A DNA stretch of 64,000 nt. Source: an uncultured Fibrobacter sp. (GTDB taxonomy: Bacteria > Fibrobacterota > Fibrobacteria > Fibrobacterales > Fibrobacteraceae). Made by a program: the position numbers and the translations under genes. Where the stretch lies: NCBI GenBank assembly GCA_946413655.1, contig CAMKLO010000007.1, positions 16,024 to 80,023 of the forward strand, given 5' to 3'. Every line of letters begins with the position of its first letter. The first letter of the stretch is position 1. The notes beneath the pieces were generated by a model. That model saw nothing but the letters and a program-made list of their open reading frames with translations. It did no database searches and was not told the DNA's origin. Positions 34,761 to 44,317 of this stretch are shown here, piece after piece.

Positions 34761-37700
34761 AATTTTCCCATGCATACATCTAGGCTGCGAATTGGATTGA
34801 AGTCAACATGGTAAAATCTAGCATATTGGTGTACTGAAATTTTTTCTGCATAGATTTTACCATAGAACAACTTCCTCGATTGGGCTATAACCACTTCTGA
34901 GTAAGGTGCAACAATATTCCCTGCAACCATATTATCTATATACATTCTTTTCCCGTGAGCATGCTGAATTAATTTGAAACCTTGAGCAACTATGGAATAG
35001 TCCGCAGCATTGTTTGTCATCGATGCTCGCCATGTGAAATCTCCGTTTATATGCATCACCGTTTCATAACCAGGTTCCGAAAAAGAGACTTCCGACCGAG
35101 GCTCTAGCTGAATAGAGCCTATGTAATACGTTCCAGATGGAATATTGAGGAAACCTCCTGCTTCAACTTTCACAGAGGTATAGTAACCGGAATTTAGTGT
35201 TGCAGAATATTTATTTTTAACAATCAATTCCAAACCATAGTTTGGTAGAATTGTGTAATCTGCTAAATCATAATTTGGCTGCAAAAAATTGATATTCCAA
35301 AATTCTTCAGGTAAGTTTGTTATTCCGTTATCTATAGTCGATCCGTTTTGCATGTAAATGTCATCTACATTAGATGGAGGTGTGAGGTAAATGCCTCCTT
35401 TTATACGGGTATTGCTACGAAGTAGCACTTTGCCTTTTGAATATATATCGCCAACAGTTGCACGGGCCCCCACTTTAGTAGCAAACTCTCCATTGATATC
35501 TTCTGCTGCAGAGGCTATACTACAGAATCCAGTCGGCGTACTTTCGTTGTAGCAGACGACCCCATCGTTGTAATTTAATTCAGTTCGAGCATAAAGCGTC
35601 ACGTTTGCAGCACCCGGTGGTATTGTTTGATTGAAGTCCTTGACATAAACATCAGTTTCATTATTGTCTTTTTTTCCATTATTGTTTACATCTTCATCTC
35701 CATCGCCTAAACCATCACCATCGGAATCGGGATCTTTCTCAGCTCGTAATCCATCGCCATCGATATCAGCATAAACTTCTTTTTTTACACCAAAATCACC
35801 TTTTTTTGTTGGTTTTGGGTATTTTTCACGAATAGTGTATGACATGATTTCAGTTTTATCATCAATGCCATCTTGATCATAATCCCTATTGTATTCCTTT
35901 TTTTCTGCAGCAAATCGGCAGTATTCATCAAATTCAAGCACTCCATTTTTATTTGTATCGTAATCATAACTATAATGATATGTGCCGAACCGGTAAAATT
36001 CATCAAAATCTAAAATTCCATCTTCATCGGCATCATATATTTCACCCGATTCCATGACTTTATTGTCATTCTTATCGTCATAAAGCATTGATGTTCTTGC
36101 CTTTTCATTCAAATCCTTTGTTATAATAAAGAACCGTTGCGTATCCCCTTGATTTAATCCTTTCCATGTTATTGTTCCATCATTATCAATATTATGGAAC
36201 CGATAAATCCATAGTTTTCCTTGAACTTCGTAGGGTTCTCCATCAACTTCTATGGCGGCATCAACCACCATAATATGAGATTTTTCCCAAATGATGACAG
36301 GATGATAATTCCTTAAAGCATCTATGATTATTTCATTGCTTAAAATACGCCAATCATGTAAAATAATTTCTGATTGAGGCGAATTTAATGCCCAAGAAAG
36401 GAGATTAAATGGATCACCACTTCCTTCTTCATCATGCGGAAAAGCATCAAGAATTGGATTAGAAAAAAGATTATCTCTATAGGTATTATAGTAAAATTTT
36501 ATTTCATCTTGCGTCAGATTTCCATTGTATTTGTGATTTAACTCAGCGATAGCAACAGCCCAGCACCGCCAGCTCTCTTCTACATCATGATAACGATGTT
36601 TTGGATCATTAAATCGAAGGTTACCAATTTCATCTATATATCCCGAAGTATTATGTGGACGATCCCACTCCGCGTCAAGAATATGTTCTCCCCATTTGAG
36701 ATCAAGCATGTACGAGTCTTTGCGTGCCGCAAGAGGAGTAACATTTACGTTATATGTAGGCATAACAGAAGGAGAAAGCTCAAATACTTTGTATTTACAA
36801 TAAAACTCTGATGGAATATTTTCCCATGGAACAATATAATCTTCAGGCCTTTGTGAAATATGTTGTTCATCAACTTCAATTGGACGCACAACCCACTGGT
36901 ATTCTCCCGCGGGTAATGGTAACTGCAATTTTGTTTTTCCTGTAAAATTGTGATACACCTCACTTTTATCGGACACCCTCACAATGGTGACTTCGTAAGA
37001 TTTGGCACCAATTACAGGAATCCATGCCAACACGGATTCTTCCCCACTGCGCTTGAAAACGGAACTTCCGTCACCCAAAACAAAGGGTTCGGCATAAGGG
37101 AATTGCGTAAGCGGGGCGTCAACCATATTTTGACGGAATTTATTCCAGCTGATAATGGAATCGGTTGCGTCATCAATGATTGCTCGGAAAAAATCACCTT
37201 TGCGATAGATGGAAACAGGTCCCACAACAGGGGCTTCCGAGGTGCTGAAAAAATAATCAGGGTCGATTACGCCATTCTCAACTTTTAAGGAATCCGCAAA
37301 ATTGCCGCGGTCGCCCCAGGCGATATAGTCCAGCGGCACGGAATTGTGGTATAAAACGAGTTCGCCGACATTTCCAAAGGAAAGCGACGAAATGCTTTTC
37401 ACGACACTGTCTTGAGCACAATTTGAAACAGAACCATTGCAAATACGTAAAGTCGCTTTGGCTCCAAGCGTCAAACTATCCAGAGAATACAGGCTACCAG
37501 AGGCGTCCTTGATTTTCACTCCGTTCAAGGAAACGGATGAATCGCCATAGTTCTGAAGTTGGACCCAAGCAGATGCAGAATCGGCTGTCTCGGGCCGAAA
37601 ACCGACAAAGCGAAGCCGAACGTCATTCTCAGATGGTTCATCAAAAATTTCTTCTGGCGGGTCAACAAACAACTGCGTTCCCGCAATCAAATCGTTACCC

Positions 37701-38125
37701 ACATACACTCCATAGTTAGGAGCTTCCGTAAAAATGCCGCTTGGGTATCCTGGCAAACTCGTTTTATGGAACGAGCCCCAACCAAAGCGATGTATTCCGA
37801 CGCTAATGCCGTCGGCATTCGGAACGTTCCCCGAGCCAAGAACGGGAACTCCGACATTCAGTACGACATTTTCACTGTCAATTTGTTCCAACTGCACTGA
37901 AAAACCGTTCAAGTAGAATTCATCTACGACAAGGCTATCTGCCGGCTGTTTTTTCAGATAGTACTTAATCTGAGCACCGTTGTATTGCTGGCCCGAATTG
38001 TTGACGATACGCAAGCGCAATCCAAGCATATCGTTGTTAGTCGGTTGCTCATCCTTCACTTCGACCTGAATGGCAGAGGCCCAAGCCATACTCGCCATCA
38101 AAAGTAAGAAATAAATTTTTTTCAT
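34757..38125 (-). CDS. Large secreted multidomain protein with C39-like cysteine peptidase domain
   Basis: Order of parts: signal peptide (1-18); a carbohydrate-binding-like beta domain (about 20-140); a lamin-tail-like domain (VRLRFVGFRPETADSASAWVQ, about 165-280); a fibronectin-like domain (about 365-435); and a C39-like cysteine peptidase. In the peptidase, EESWRCWAVAIAELNH near 510 gives the Cys and SHIMVVDAA near 610 the His. A calcium-binding acidic stretch follows (DADEDGILDFDEF, DTNKNGVLEFDEY, DSDGDGLGDGDED, about 680-800), then a C-terminal beta-helical region of about 300 residues. C39 domains cut after double-Gly leaders or other exported peptides. The substrate is unknown. It is coupled to the small secreted gene downstream. 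Confidence 0.8.
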   Translation of the reverse strand: MKKIYFLLLMASMAWASAIQVEVKDEQPTNNDMLGLRLRIVNNSGQQYNGAQIKYYLKKQPADSLVVDEFYLNGFSVQLEQIDSENVVLNVGVPVLGSGNVPNADGISVGIHRFGWGSFHKTSLPGYPSGIFTEAPNYGVYVGNDLIAGTQLFVDPPEEIFDEPSENDVRLRFVGFRPETADSASAWVQLQNYGDSSVSLNGVKIKDASGSLYSLDSLTLGAKATLRICNGSVSNCAQDSVVKSISSLSFGNVGELVLYHNSVPLDYIAWGDRGNFADSLKVENGVIDPDYFFSTSEAPVVGPVSIYRKGDFFRAIIDDATDSIISWNKFRQNMVDAPLTQFPYAEPFVLGDGSSVFKRSGEESVLAWIPVIGAKSYEVTIVRVSDKSEVYHNFTGKTKLQLPLPAGEYQWVVRPIEVDEQHISQRPEDYIVPWENIPSEFYCKYKVFELSPSVMPTYNVNVTPLAARKDSYMLDLKWGEHILDAEWDRPHNTSGYIDEIGNLRFNDPKHRYHDVEESWRCWAVAIAELNHKYNGNLTQDEIKFYYNTYRDNLFSNPILDAFPHDEEGSGDPFNLLSWALNSPQSEIILHDWRILSNEIIIDALRNYHPVIIWEKSHIMVVDAAIEVDGEPYEVQGKLWIYRFHNIDNDGTITWKGLNQGDTQRFFIITKDLNEKARTSMLYDDKNDNKVMESGEIYDADEDGILDFDEFYRFGTYHYSYDYDTNKNGVLEFDEYCRFAAEKKEYNRDYDQDGIDDKTEIMSYTIREKYPKPTKKGDFGVKKEVYADIDGDGLRAEKDPDSDGDGLGDGDEDVNNNGKKDNNETDVYVKDFNQTIPPGAANVTLYARTELNYNDGVVCYNESTPTGFCSIASAAEDINGEFATKVGARATVGDIYSKGKVLLRSNTRIKGGIYLTPPSNVDDIYMQNGSTIDNGITNLPEEFWNINFLQPNYDLADYTILPNYGLELIVKNKYSATLNSGYYTSVKVEAGGFLNIPSGTYYIGSIQLEPRSEVSFSEPGYETVMHINGDFTWRASMTNNAADYSIVAQGFKLIQHAHGKRMYIDNMVAGNIVAPYSEVVIAQSRKLFYGKIYAEKISVHQYARFYHVDFNPIRSLDVCMGKL

Positions 38126-38375
38126 TTTATTAGCCTTAGAACAGACAACATTTCAGTTATCTTGTCTTGTAATTAAGAATTTGTCATGAAAATAATTTAA
38201 TCAAATAGCAAAGTCAAGCTTTCAAAAAAAGTTTACCTGCAAAAAGCCGTATTTATCAGTAAAAACATGTTATTCTTCTTTTTTTGAATAAACCTGCAAA
38301 AATAATGAAGGCGAGCCCCAACTTCTTTAACTCGGTTCAAAAAGGAAGGATGACAGCTTCGAGAATGATGAAAAG
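38126..38375. other. Gap before the large secreted protein gene, no gene seen
   Basis: AT-rich DNA of about 250 bp that must hold the promoter of the 34757-38125 gene. I see no ORF, RNA gene or clear promoter hexamers in it. Together with the adjoining terminator array it forms the 393-bp non-coding stretch up to tRNA-Glu. Confidence 0.5.
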
Positions 38376-38520
38376 CGGAAAATAAAAACGACCAACTTTT
38401 GTTGGTCATTTTTAGTACCCCTGGGGCGGAAAATAAAAACGACCAACTTTTCGTTGGTCATTTTTAGTACCCCTGGGGCGGAAAATAAAAACGACCAACT
38501 TTTGTTGGTCATTTTTAGTA
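38376..38520 (-). repeat. Three tandem 51- to 52-bp repeats, each a hairpin terminator
   Basis: Each unit (38376-38426, 38427-38478, 38479-38520) contains GACCAAC, a TTTT or TTTTC loop and GTTGGTC, flanked by A/T runs. Read on the minus strand, each is a good terminator behind tRNA-Glu. The first two units end in TAGTACCCCTGGGG, a changed copy of the tRNA 3' end (TAGTACCCCC), so the unit that was copied included the last bases of the tRNA. Confidence 0.9.
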
Positions 38521-38591
38521 CCCCCAAGCGGACTCGAACCGCTGTTGCGGGAATGAGAATCCCGAGTCCTAGGCCACTAGACGATGGGGGC
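38519..38591 (-). tRNA. tRNA-Glu (anticodon CUC)
   Basis: On the minus strand the 73-nt sequence begins GCCCCCATCGTCTAGTGGCC. It folds with a seven-pair acceptor stem (first pair G-U), an anticodon stem CGGGA/TCCCG with loop TTCTCAT (anticodon CTC), and a T arm with GGTTCGAGTCC. CCA is not encoded. Three terminators follow. Confidence 0.95.
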
Positions 38592-38790
38592 AAGCGCGGC
38601 ACATTATAGCAATTTACGCGTTTTCCGTCAACTGTTTTTTAGTTACTAGATATTAGTTACTAGTTAATAGTTAGAAGTTACTAGAGATTGCAACAAGAAC
38701 GTTTCTAGTAACTAGCAACTTCGAACTTAGAACTGTGCCGTAGGCACCTCAGTAACCAGTAACTCAGAACTAGGAACTACCGCAAAGCGG
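38592..38790. repeat. Degenerate micro-repeat spacer (TTAGTTACTAG-like)
   Basis: The gap is built from iterated variants of TAGTTACTAG and AACTTAGAACT, with a small hairpin GCCGTAGGCACC. No ORF is supported. Similar iterated spacers lie at 51765-51800, 53247-53300, 54235-54270 and 61443-61480. Confidence 0.7.
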
Positions 38791-40731
38791 CTAGTCTCTA
38801 TAGTAGAGGTCGAGGTTGCTCTTGACCGGCGTAGAGGCTTCGAGATTCGTGACGAAATCGTTGAATGCCGTCATCATGCCAAAGCGGTAAGCGTTATCGA
38901 TATCCTGCTTGATGGCGTCTTCGACTTCTTCGACCTTCGGCGTCTTCTTGGAGACAACCTTGAGCATCACGGCGCCATTTTCGGCGACAACCGGAGCGGT
39001 CCATTCACCGACCTTAGCCTTGCCAATCACCTTGCCAAGCTGAGCGTTGCCGTAGCCGAAGCCAGGAACAAAGCCATCAACAGAAGAATTCTTGGTTTCG
39101 AGCTCAACCTTTTCGATTTCGGTCTTAGCTGCTGTATCCGTCGGGTTCCAAGCCTTGACCTGGGCTGCGACAGAATTCAAGTAGATTTCGGCGGCCTTGC
39201 CAGCCTTCTGCTTGAGAATCGATTCCTTGATATCGTTGTAGTACAGCGGCAGGCTACGTTCACCGGCCTTGAAGGAACCGACCTTCTTGGCGATAGCGAC
39301 CCACTTGTTGTTCTTGAGCACGCTAGAAATTTCGCTTTCTTCGTCCGGGAGGTTTTCGTTCGGCCATGCAAAGGCAGCCAAGCCTCTGATGTAACCAAGA
39401 GAAGCGATGTTGCCGTCACGCGGAACCCATTCAGAAACCTTGACTTCGAGGCCACGGGCCTTAGCTTCAGTGACCAAATCAGAGCCTGCATCGACATCCT
39501 TCTTGATGTTCGTGAGAATCTTTTCGAGGCTATCAATCGTATTCGAAGAAGCCGTCACCGTGAGGAGAATGTGGCCGACCTTGACCTTTTCGACTTCACC
39601 CTTATCGTTCTTCACGTTACCGTAAGACTTGATGATGTGGTAACCGAACTGGGAACGAACCGGTTCAGAAATCTTGCCGGAATCAAGAGCGAAAGCGACA
39701 TCTTCGAACGGCTTGACGTATGTGCCACGACCGACAAAGTCATCACTCAAGACACCGCCCTTTTCAGCGCTACCCGGATCTTCGGAAGAAACACGAGCCA
39801 TGTCTTCGAAAGTCGTCGTGGAAGAAGAATCCGTCAACTGGTAGTAAAGCGTCATGGCATATTCGCGGATACTAGCATCGTCGCCTGCAGTCGCTTCGAC
39901 CGGGATGGAAACGTACTGGAACTGAGCCACGTCCTTTTGCACAAAGAAACTGTCGAGGGTGTGAGCCTTGAAATAACCGGAAACAACCACGCTATCCACG
40001 GAGTTGCTATCCACAACAAATGCAGAATTCGGGGCGACCGCCACCTGCAGTTCGTAATCCGTCATGCGGCGTTCGACAGCCCACTTGGCTTCAAGGGAAG
40101 TCGGATGGACAGAAGCGCTGACCAAAGCCTGAAGCTGACGAGCCGGAATGGTGTTGTTCTTCATTTCGTCTTCGAGCATCAACATGGCGCTCCAGCGGTA
40201 AGCCGCCGGCGTTTCAATCCAGGCGTCATAATCGGCCTTGTTGAAGGTCGTGTCCGTGAGGAACTTCGGGAGAGAAGCGATGTAAGCCTGAGAACGCTGC
40301 ATCAAGTCTTCCTGCGAGGTAGCCTGCTGCTGGATGGCGTAAAGGCGAGCCTGGGCTTCCTGGACCAAACGGGCACGGACGGCATCGGAATTGCGCTTGA
40401 ATTCGTTCTTGAGTTCAGCAACCGAGGCACTCAGTTCGGCCTTTTCAAACTGTTCGGCAAAAAGTGCCTGACGGACGAAGCTCGAGAACACCTGACTACG
40501 CAGCTGCGAATACTGTTCGTCGTCCAAGTGCTGATTCTGATACTGGTTCTGCACGATCATCTTCACGCGAGAATCGAAGTCAGTATAAGAAATCTTGGTG
40601 TCATTGACGACGCCAATCGGATAGCTATGTCCTTGGTTCGGAACACGGTCCATCGCCAAAAGACCGATGGCGATACCAGCCGCAAAGATCACAATTACCC
40701 ACTTGGCTTTTTCATTAATCCACGTTAACAT
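38791..40731 (-). CDS. PpiD/SurA-like periplasmic peptidyl-prolyl isomerase
   Basis: One N-terminal membrane helix ([16 protein letters not shown], residues 12-27) anchors the protein in the inner membrane, with the rest in the periplasm, as in PpiD. The SurA_N-like chaperone region (about 35-250) precedes a parvulin domain (about 290-375). The parvulin part has [40 protein letters not shown] and [10 protein letters not shown] second, weaker rotamase-like repeat follows. The 646-residue length is normal for PpiD. It assists folding of outer-membrane proteins. GGAG lies ten bases before the ATG. Confidence 0.9.
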   Translation of the reverse strand: MLTWINEKAKWVIVIFAAGIAIGLLAMDRVPNQGHSYPIGVVNDTKISYTDFDSRVKMIVQNQYQNQHLDDEQYSQLRSQVFSSFVRQALFAEQFEKAELSASVAELKNEFKRNSDAVRARLVQEAQARLYAIQQQATSQEDLMQRSQAYIASLPKFLTDTTFNKADYDAWIETPAAYRWSAMLMLEDEMKNNTIPARQLQALVSASVHPTSLEAKWAVERRMTDYELQVAVAPNSAFVVDSNSVDSVVVSGYFKAHTLDSFFVQKDVAQFQYVSIPVEATAGDDASIREYAMTLYYQLTDSSSTTTFEDMARVSSEDPGSAEKGGVLSDDFVGRGTYVKPFEDVAFALDSGKISEPVRSQFGYHIIKSYGNVKNDKGEVEKVKVGHILLTVTASSNTIDSLEKILTNIKKDVDAGSDLVTEAKARGLEVKVSEWVPRDGNIASLGYIRGLAAFAWPNENLPDEESEISSVLKNNKWVAIAKKVGSFKAGERSLPLYYNDIKESILKQKAGKAAEIYLNSVAAQVKAWNPTDTAAKTEIEKVELETKNSSVDGFVPGFGYGNAQLGKVIGKAKVGEWTAPVVAENGAVMLKVVSKKTPKVEEVEDAIKQDIDNAYRFGMMTAFNDFVTNLEASTPVKSNLDLYYRD

Positions 40732-40887
40732 AGGGACAACTCCATTAAAATTTTGTCGGACGGAAAAATAGCAAAAAAAAATGTTTGCATTTTATTTTAT
40801 CGCAATTAAAGCCAAATATAATGCCGAAAAGCCCTTTTTTTTCTATTTATGGGATAAAAAATTACATCTATTCCTTTGGAGTAACTC

Positions 40888-42468
40888 ATGTACGATATTT
40901 TGGTTTTGGGCGCTGGCATTTCTGGATTAAGTGCAGCCCTCCATGCGGCAGAAAAAGGCTTTCACGTAGTCATATTAACCAAAGGAGCAAAACCGGACGG
41001 CTCGTCGAACTATGCGCAGGGCGGCATCGCCACCGTGACCGAAAAGACAGACAAATTCGAGTTCCACATTGCCGACACACTCGAAGCGGGCGCGGGCCTT
41101 TGCAAAAAAGAACCCGTCAACATCTTGACCAAGAGTGGGCCAGCCACAATCAAGCAACTAGTCAAATGGGGCGTCCAATTCACTCCGTCGCCCGAAGACA
41201 AGTCACAATTCGACCTCCACCTCGAAGGCGGACACAGCCACCACCGCATTTTGCACGCCGCGGACCTTACCGGTAAAGAGATTATGCGTGCCCTCCTCTG
41301 CGAACTCCACAAGCAGAAGAAAATCGACTACCTTGAAAACTGCTACATCAAGGACTTGATTTGCGAAGGCGAAGGCAAGAACAAGCGCTGCATCGGCGCC
41401 AAGGTCATCCACCAGAAGACCGGCGAAGTCGAAAGCATCTACGCGAAAGCGACCATTCTCTCGACCGGCGGCGCAGGCCGCATTTGGCAATACACCGTCT
41501 GTCCGCCTGACAGTTGCGGCGACGGCATGGCCATTGCAGCACGTGCAGGGGCCGCCCTCCAAGACATCGAATTCATGCAGTTCCACCCCACAAGTTTGTA
41601 CGCACCGAGCTTCAAGAAGCCCTTCCTCATCTCCGAAGCGGTACGCGGTTTCGGCGGTATCCTCAAGAACGACAAGGGCGAAGAATTCATGAACCAGGTG
41701 CATCCGCTGCACTCCCTCGCCCCCCGCGACATCGTGGCTCGCGCCATCCACAGCGAAATGCAGCGCCTCGGCAAAGACCACATGTTCATCGACCTTTCCG
41801 GACGTACCCCCAAGGACATCAAGAGCCACTTCCCGCACATTTATTCCAAGTGCATGGACGCAGGCATCGACATCACCAAGGAATGGATTCCGGTCGTTCC
41901 GGCAGCCCACTACATGTGCGGCGGCGTACTCGTCGATACATGGTCCCGCACCGAAATCAAGGGACTTTACGCCTGCGGCGAAGTCGCGGCCACTGGAGTG
42001 CACGGAGCCAACCGCCTCGCCTCCAACTCGCTCCTGGAAAGCGTCGTGTTTGCCATCCGCGCCGTCGATGACATCGACAAGAACGGTCTTACCAAAGACA
42101 AACTAAACGTTCCCAAACCCAAGAAAGAAAGCGTCAGTTTCGCGAAGGCCGCCTACTGGCGCAAGCGCAAGAAACAGCTCCAGGATATGATGTGGACGCA
42201 CTGCGGCATCGTGCGCACCGTCGCAGGTCTCAACCAAGGCCTCAAGGTCATCGACGAACTCCAGAAAGACGTCGATACGGCCATTAAGAACAAAGAAACG
42301 GAGAACTTGCACTTCCTCGAATTTTTGAACGCGCTCCAAGTTTCCAAGATGATCCTCATTGCCGCGCTCCGTCGCAAGGAATCACGCGGACTCCACTACA
42401 TTCTGGACTACCCCAACCAGGACCCGAAAACGAAGCACCAAAGCATTTACCTGAGCGACAAGAAATAA
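40888..42468 (+). CDS. nadB: L-aspartate oxidase NadB
   Basis: NadB oxidises L-aspartate to iminoaspartate, the first step of bacterial NAD synthesis, with FAD. The FAD-binding loop GAGISGLSAAL is at residues 7-17. SSNYAQGGIA near 41-50 and EFMQFHPTSLY near 231 are substrate-site motifs. GGGxx-type signatures include PAAHYMCGGV near 340, and YACGEVAATGVHGANRLASNSLLE near 361 is typical. The C-terminal helical domain is complete (526 residues). GGAG stands upstream of the ATG. The next gene, a protein kinase, follows after 22 bp. Confidence 0.96.
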   Translation: MYDILVLGAGISGLSAALHAAEKGFHVVILTKGAKPDGSSNYAQGGIATVTEKTDKFEFHIADTLEAGAGLCKKEPVNILTKSGPATIKQLVKWGVQFTPSPEDKSQFDLHLEGGHSHHRILHAADLTGKEIMRALLCELHKQKKIDYLENCYIKDLICEGEGKNKRCIGAKVIHQKTGEVESIYAKATILSTGGAGRIWQYTVCPPDSCGDGMAIAARAGAALQDIEFMQFHPTSLYAPSFKKPFLISEAVRGFGGILKNDKGEEFMNQVHPLHSLAPRDIVARAIHSEMQRLGKDHMFIDLSGRTPKDIKSHFPHIYSKCMDAGIDITKEWIPVVPAAHYMCGGVLVDTWSRTEIKGLYACGEVAATGVHGANRLASNSLLESVVFAIRAVDDIDKNGLTKDKLNVPKPKKESVSFAKAAYWRKRKKQLQDMMWTHCGIVRTVAGLNQGLKVIDELQKDVDTAIKNKETENLHFLEFLNALQVSKMILIAALRRKESRGLHYILDYPNQDPKTKHQSIYLSDKK

Positions 42469-42490
42469 ATCATTTTCTATATAGGAACGC

Positions 42491-43540
42491 ATGGAAGAGC
42501 TCAAGGCAACACAGTCCCGAAGGAAAGTCAAGGATCAACTACCGTCAAAGATTGGCGGGTACAAACCGATACAAGCTTTGAACAGCGGAGCCATGGGCAG
42601 CCTGTGGCTTTGCAGGGACCCGTCGCTGGACCGTCTCGTCGTTGCCAAGAGGCTGAACGCAAATTTGAACCAGCAGGACATCTACATCAAACGATTCCTG
42701 CAAGAAGGCAGCATCCTCGCCCACCTGAACCACCCGAACATACTCCAGCCCTACGCCCTCTGGAAAGACAGCGACGGCAACTACACAATGTCGATGGAGT
42801 ACATACAAGGTTCAAGCCTCAAGGATTTGCTCCTGAGAAACAAGCGACCGCCTATCTGGGTCGTCGAGACAATCCTCTACGAACTTTTAAGTGCGCTTAG
42901 CCACGCCCACCGCAACGGCGTCACCCACCGCGACCTCAAGCCCGCGAACATGATGATAGACAAGGACGGGCGTCTGAGGCTCCTCGACTTCGGCATCGCC
43001 CACACCGAAACGCCACTCGAAATCGGCAAGGAACTCACGCAGACCGGCTGCATCATCGGCACCGCCGCCTACATGAGCCCGGAACAAATCATGGGCGAAA
43101 AAGTCAATTACGCCAGCGACCTCTTTAGCGTAGGCATCATCGCAAGCGAAATGCTCATCGGAGAAAACCTCTTCCGCGGCAAGGACTTCGAAGAAACCCG
43201 CGAAAACATCCTCAAAATGAAATTCAAGCTGGAAGTATTCCCCGACGATGTTCCCAAGCCGCTCCGCAAATTCGTGCTGAAGCTTCTGAACAAAAGGGCT
43301 AGCAAACGTCCATCTTCGGCATGCGATGCCGCAAACGAGCTTGCCGACCTCATGCACGAATACCCGCGCGACATGACCCCATACATCGCCGAATGGGCCG
43401 ATGCCGTGAACGAGGACCAACCGACCGATTCTATCATATCCCCTAAGCCGCAAAAAACTACATTTAAGTACGGAATAGGATTCATACTTGGTGTTTTAGT
43501 TGCAACAGTGGTTTTTGTAGCCATCAAGTTCGTGGTCTAG
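42491..43540 (+). CDS. Membrane-anchored Ser/Thr protein kinase (Hanks type)
   Basis: The kinase domain covers about residues 20-290. It has the Gly-rich loop LNSGAMGSLW, the invariant Lys in VVAKRLN, catalytic HRDLKPANMM near 146, DFG in RLLDFGIAH near 164, and the APE-like MSPEQI. All catalytic residues are present, so the kinase should be active. One membrane helix near the C-terminus (GIGFILGVLVATVVFVAIKF) leaves almost nothing outside the membrane, so there is no sensor domain such as PASTA. It sits between nadB and cvpA with gaps of 22 and 13 bp, as part of one operon. Confidence 0.92.
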   Translation: MEELKATQSRRKVKDQLPSKIGGYKPIQALNSGAMGSLWLCRDPSLDRLVVAKRLNANLNQQDIYIKRFLQEGSILAHLNHPNILQPYALWKDSDGNYTMSMEYIQGSSLKDLLLRNKRPPIWVVETILYELLSALSHAHRNGVTHRDLKPANMMIDKDGRLRLLDFGIAHTETPLEIGKELTQTGCIIGTAAYMSPEQIMGEKVNYASDLFSVGIIASEMLIGENLFRGKDFEETRENILKMKFKLEVFPDDVPKPLRKFVLKLLNKRASKRPSSACDAANELADLMHEYPRDMTPYIAEWADAVNEDQPTDSIISPKPQKTTFKYGIGFILGVLVATVVFVAIKFVV

Positions 43541-43553
43541 AAGGATTAGTCCA

Positions 43554-44285
43554 ATGAATTGGATAGACATTGCATGCCTTGCCTGCCTCATCATTTTGGG
43601 GGTTATCGGTTATTGGCGAGGATTGTTGAATAGCGTATTCAAGCTATGCGCATGGGTTTTTGCAATTTTAGGCGCTTACTTTGCACAAAGTCTTTTCGGC
43701 GACTATGTTGTACAAAATTTTTCATTCAGCGATTTTACGGCTCACCTTATTTGCACATGCATAGGCTTCCTGATTCCATTCTTATTGTTCTCGTTTATTG
43801 GCCATCTGGTCGGCGATTCCATCAAGGACACCATCGTCGGAAAGACAAACCACGTTTTAGGGTTACTCTTTGGGCTCCTCAAGGCTTCCCTGATTTGTTT
43901 TGCTTTTCTCTTCGTCATGCACCTTCTCCCTGTAGAGGGAAACCTTAAAGAAACTAGGAACAATTCCATAGCCTACAGCATCTACAAGTCAGCCATCGTA
44001 GCGATGGGATATTCCTCCGACGAAGTGGATCTCCGCCAAATGGCAAAAGAAAAAGCAAGCGAACTCACCAAGACGATTACAGACAAAGCAAAAGGCTCTA
44101 CAGAAGAAGTCGCAGACAGCGCAAAAGCAGCCGTCAAGAACGCCGCAGATAGTGTTGCGACCAAAGTCACCGAAACTGCCGAGAAGGCTAAAGACGCCGC
44201 CATCGCCGCCAAGGACGCAGCCGTAAAGAAATTCAACGAAGGCAAGTCCAGCGCCTCCCAGGACACAAGCAAAGTGAAGAAGTAG
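43554..44285 (+). CDS. CvpA-family inner-membrane protein with Ala/Lys-rich tail
   Basis: Four membrane helices in the first 150 residues (IACLACLIILGVIGYWRGLL, FKLCAWVFAILGAYFAQ and two more) match CvpA, known from colicin V production and bile or stress tolerance. The last 95 residues are rich in Ala and Lys with a heptad-like AKDAA pattern (KAAVKNAADSVATKVTETAE), which suggests a long cytoplasmic amphipathic helix or coiled coil. It is the third gene of the nadB-kinase operon and starts 13 bp after the kinase stop. The kinase might act on its Ser/Thr-rich tail; this is inference only. Confidence 0.86.
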   Translation: MNWIDIACLACLIILGVIGYWRGLLNSVFKLCAWVFAILGAYFAQSLFGDYVVQNFSFSDFTAHLICTCIGFLIPFLLFSFIGHLVGDSIKDTIVGKTNHVLGLLFGLLKASLICFAFLFVMHLLPVEGNLKETRNNSIAYSIYKSAIVAMGYSSDEVDLRQMAKEKASELTKTITDKAKGSTEEVADSAKAAVKNAADSVATKVTETAEKAKDAAIAAKDAAVKKFNEGKSSASQDTSKVKK

Positions 44286-44317
44286 TGCTGAAGAACACCT
44301 ATGATGTTAATTAAGCA

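Noticed and set aside
38376..38520. CRISPR-like array of short repeats
   Set aside because: The units are contiguous, without unique spacers, and each is a terminator hairpin.
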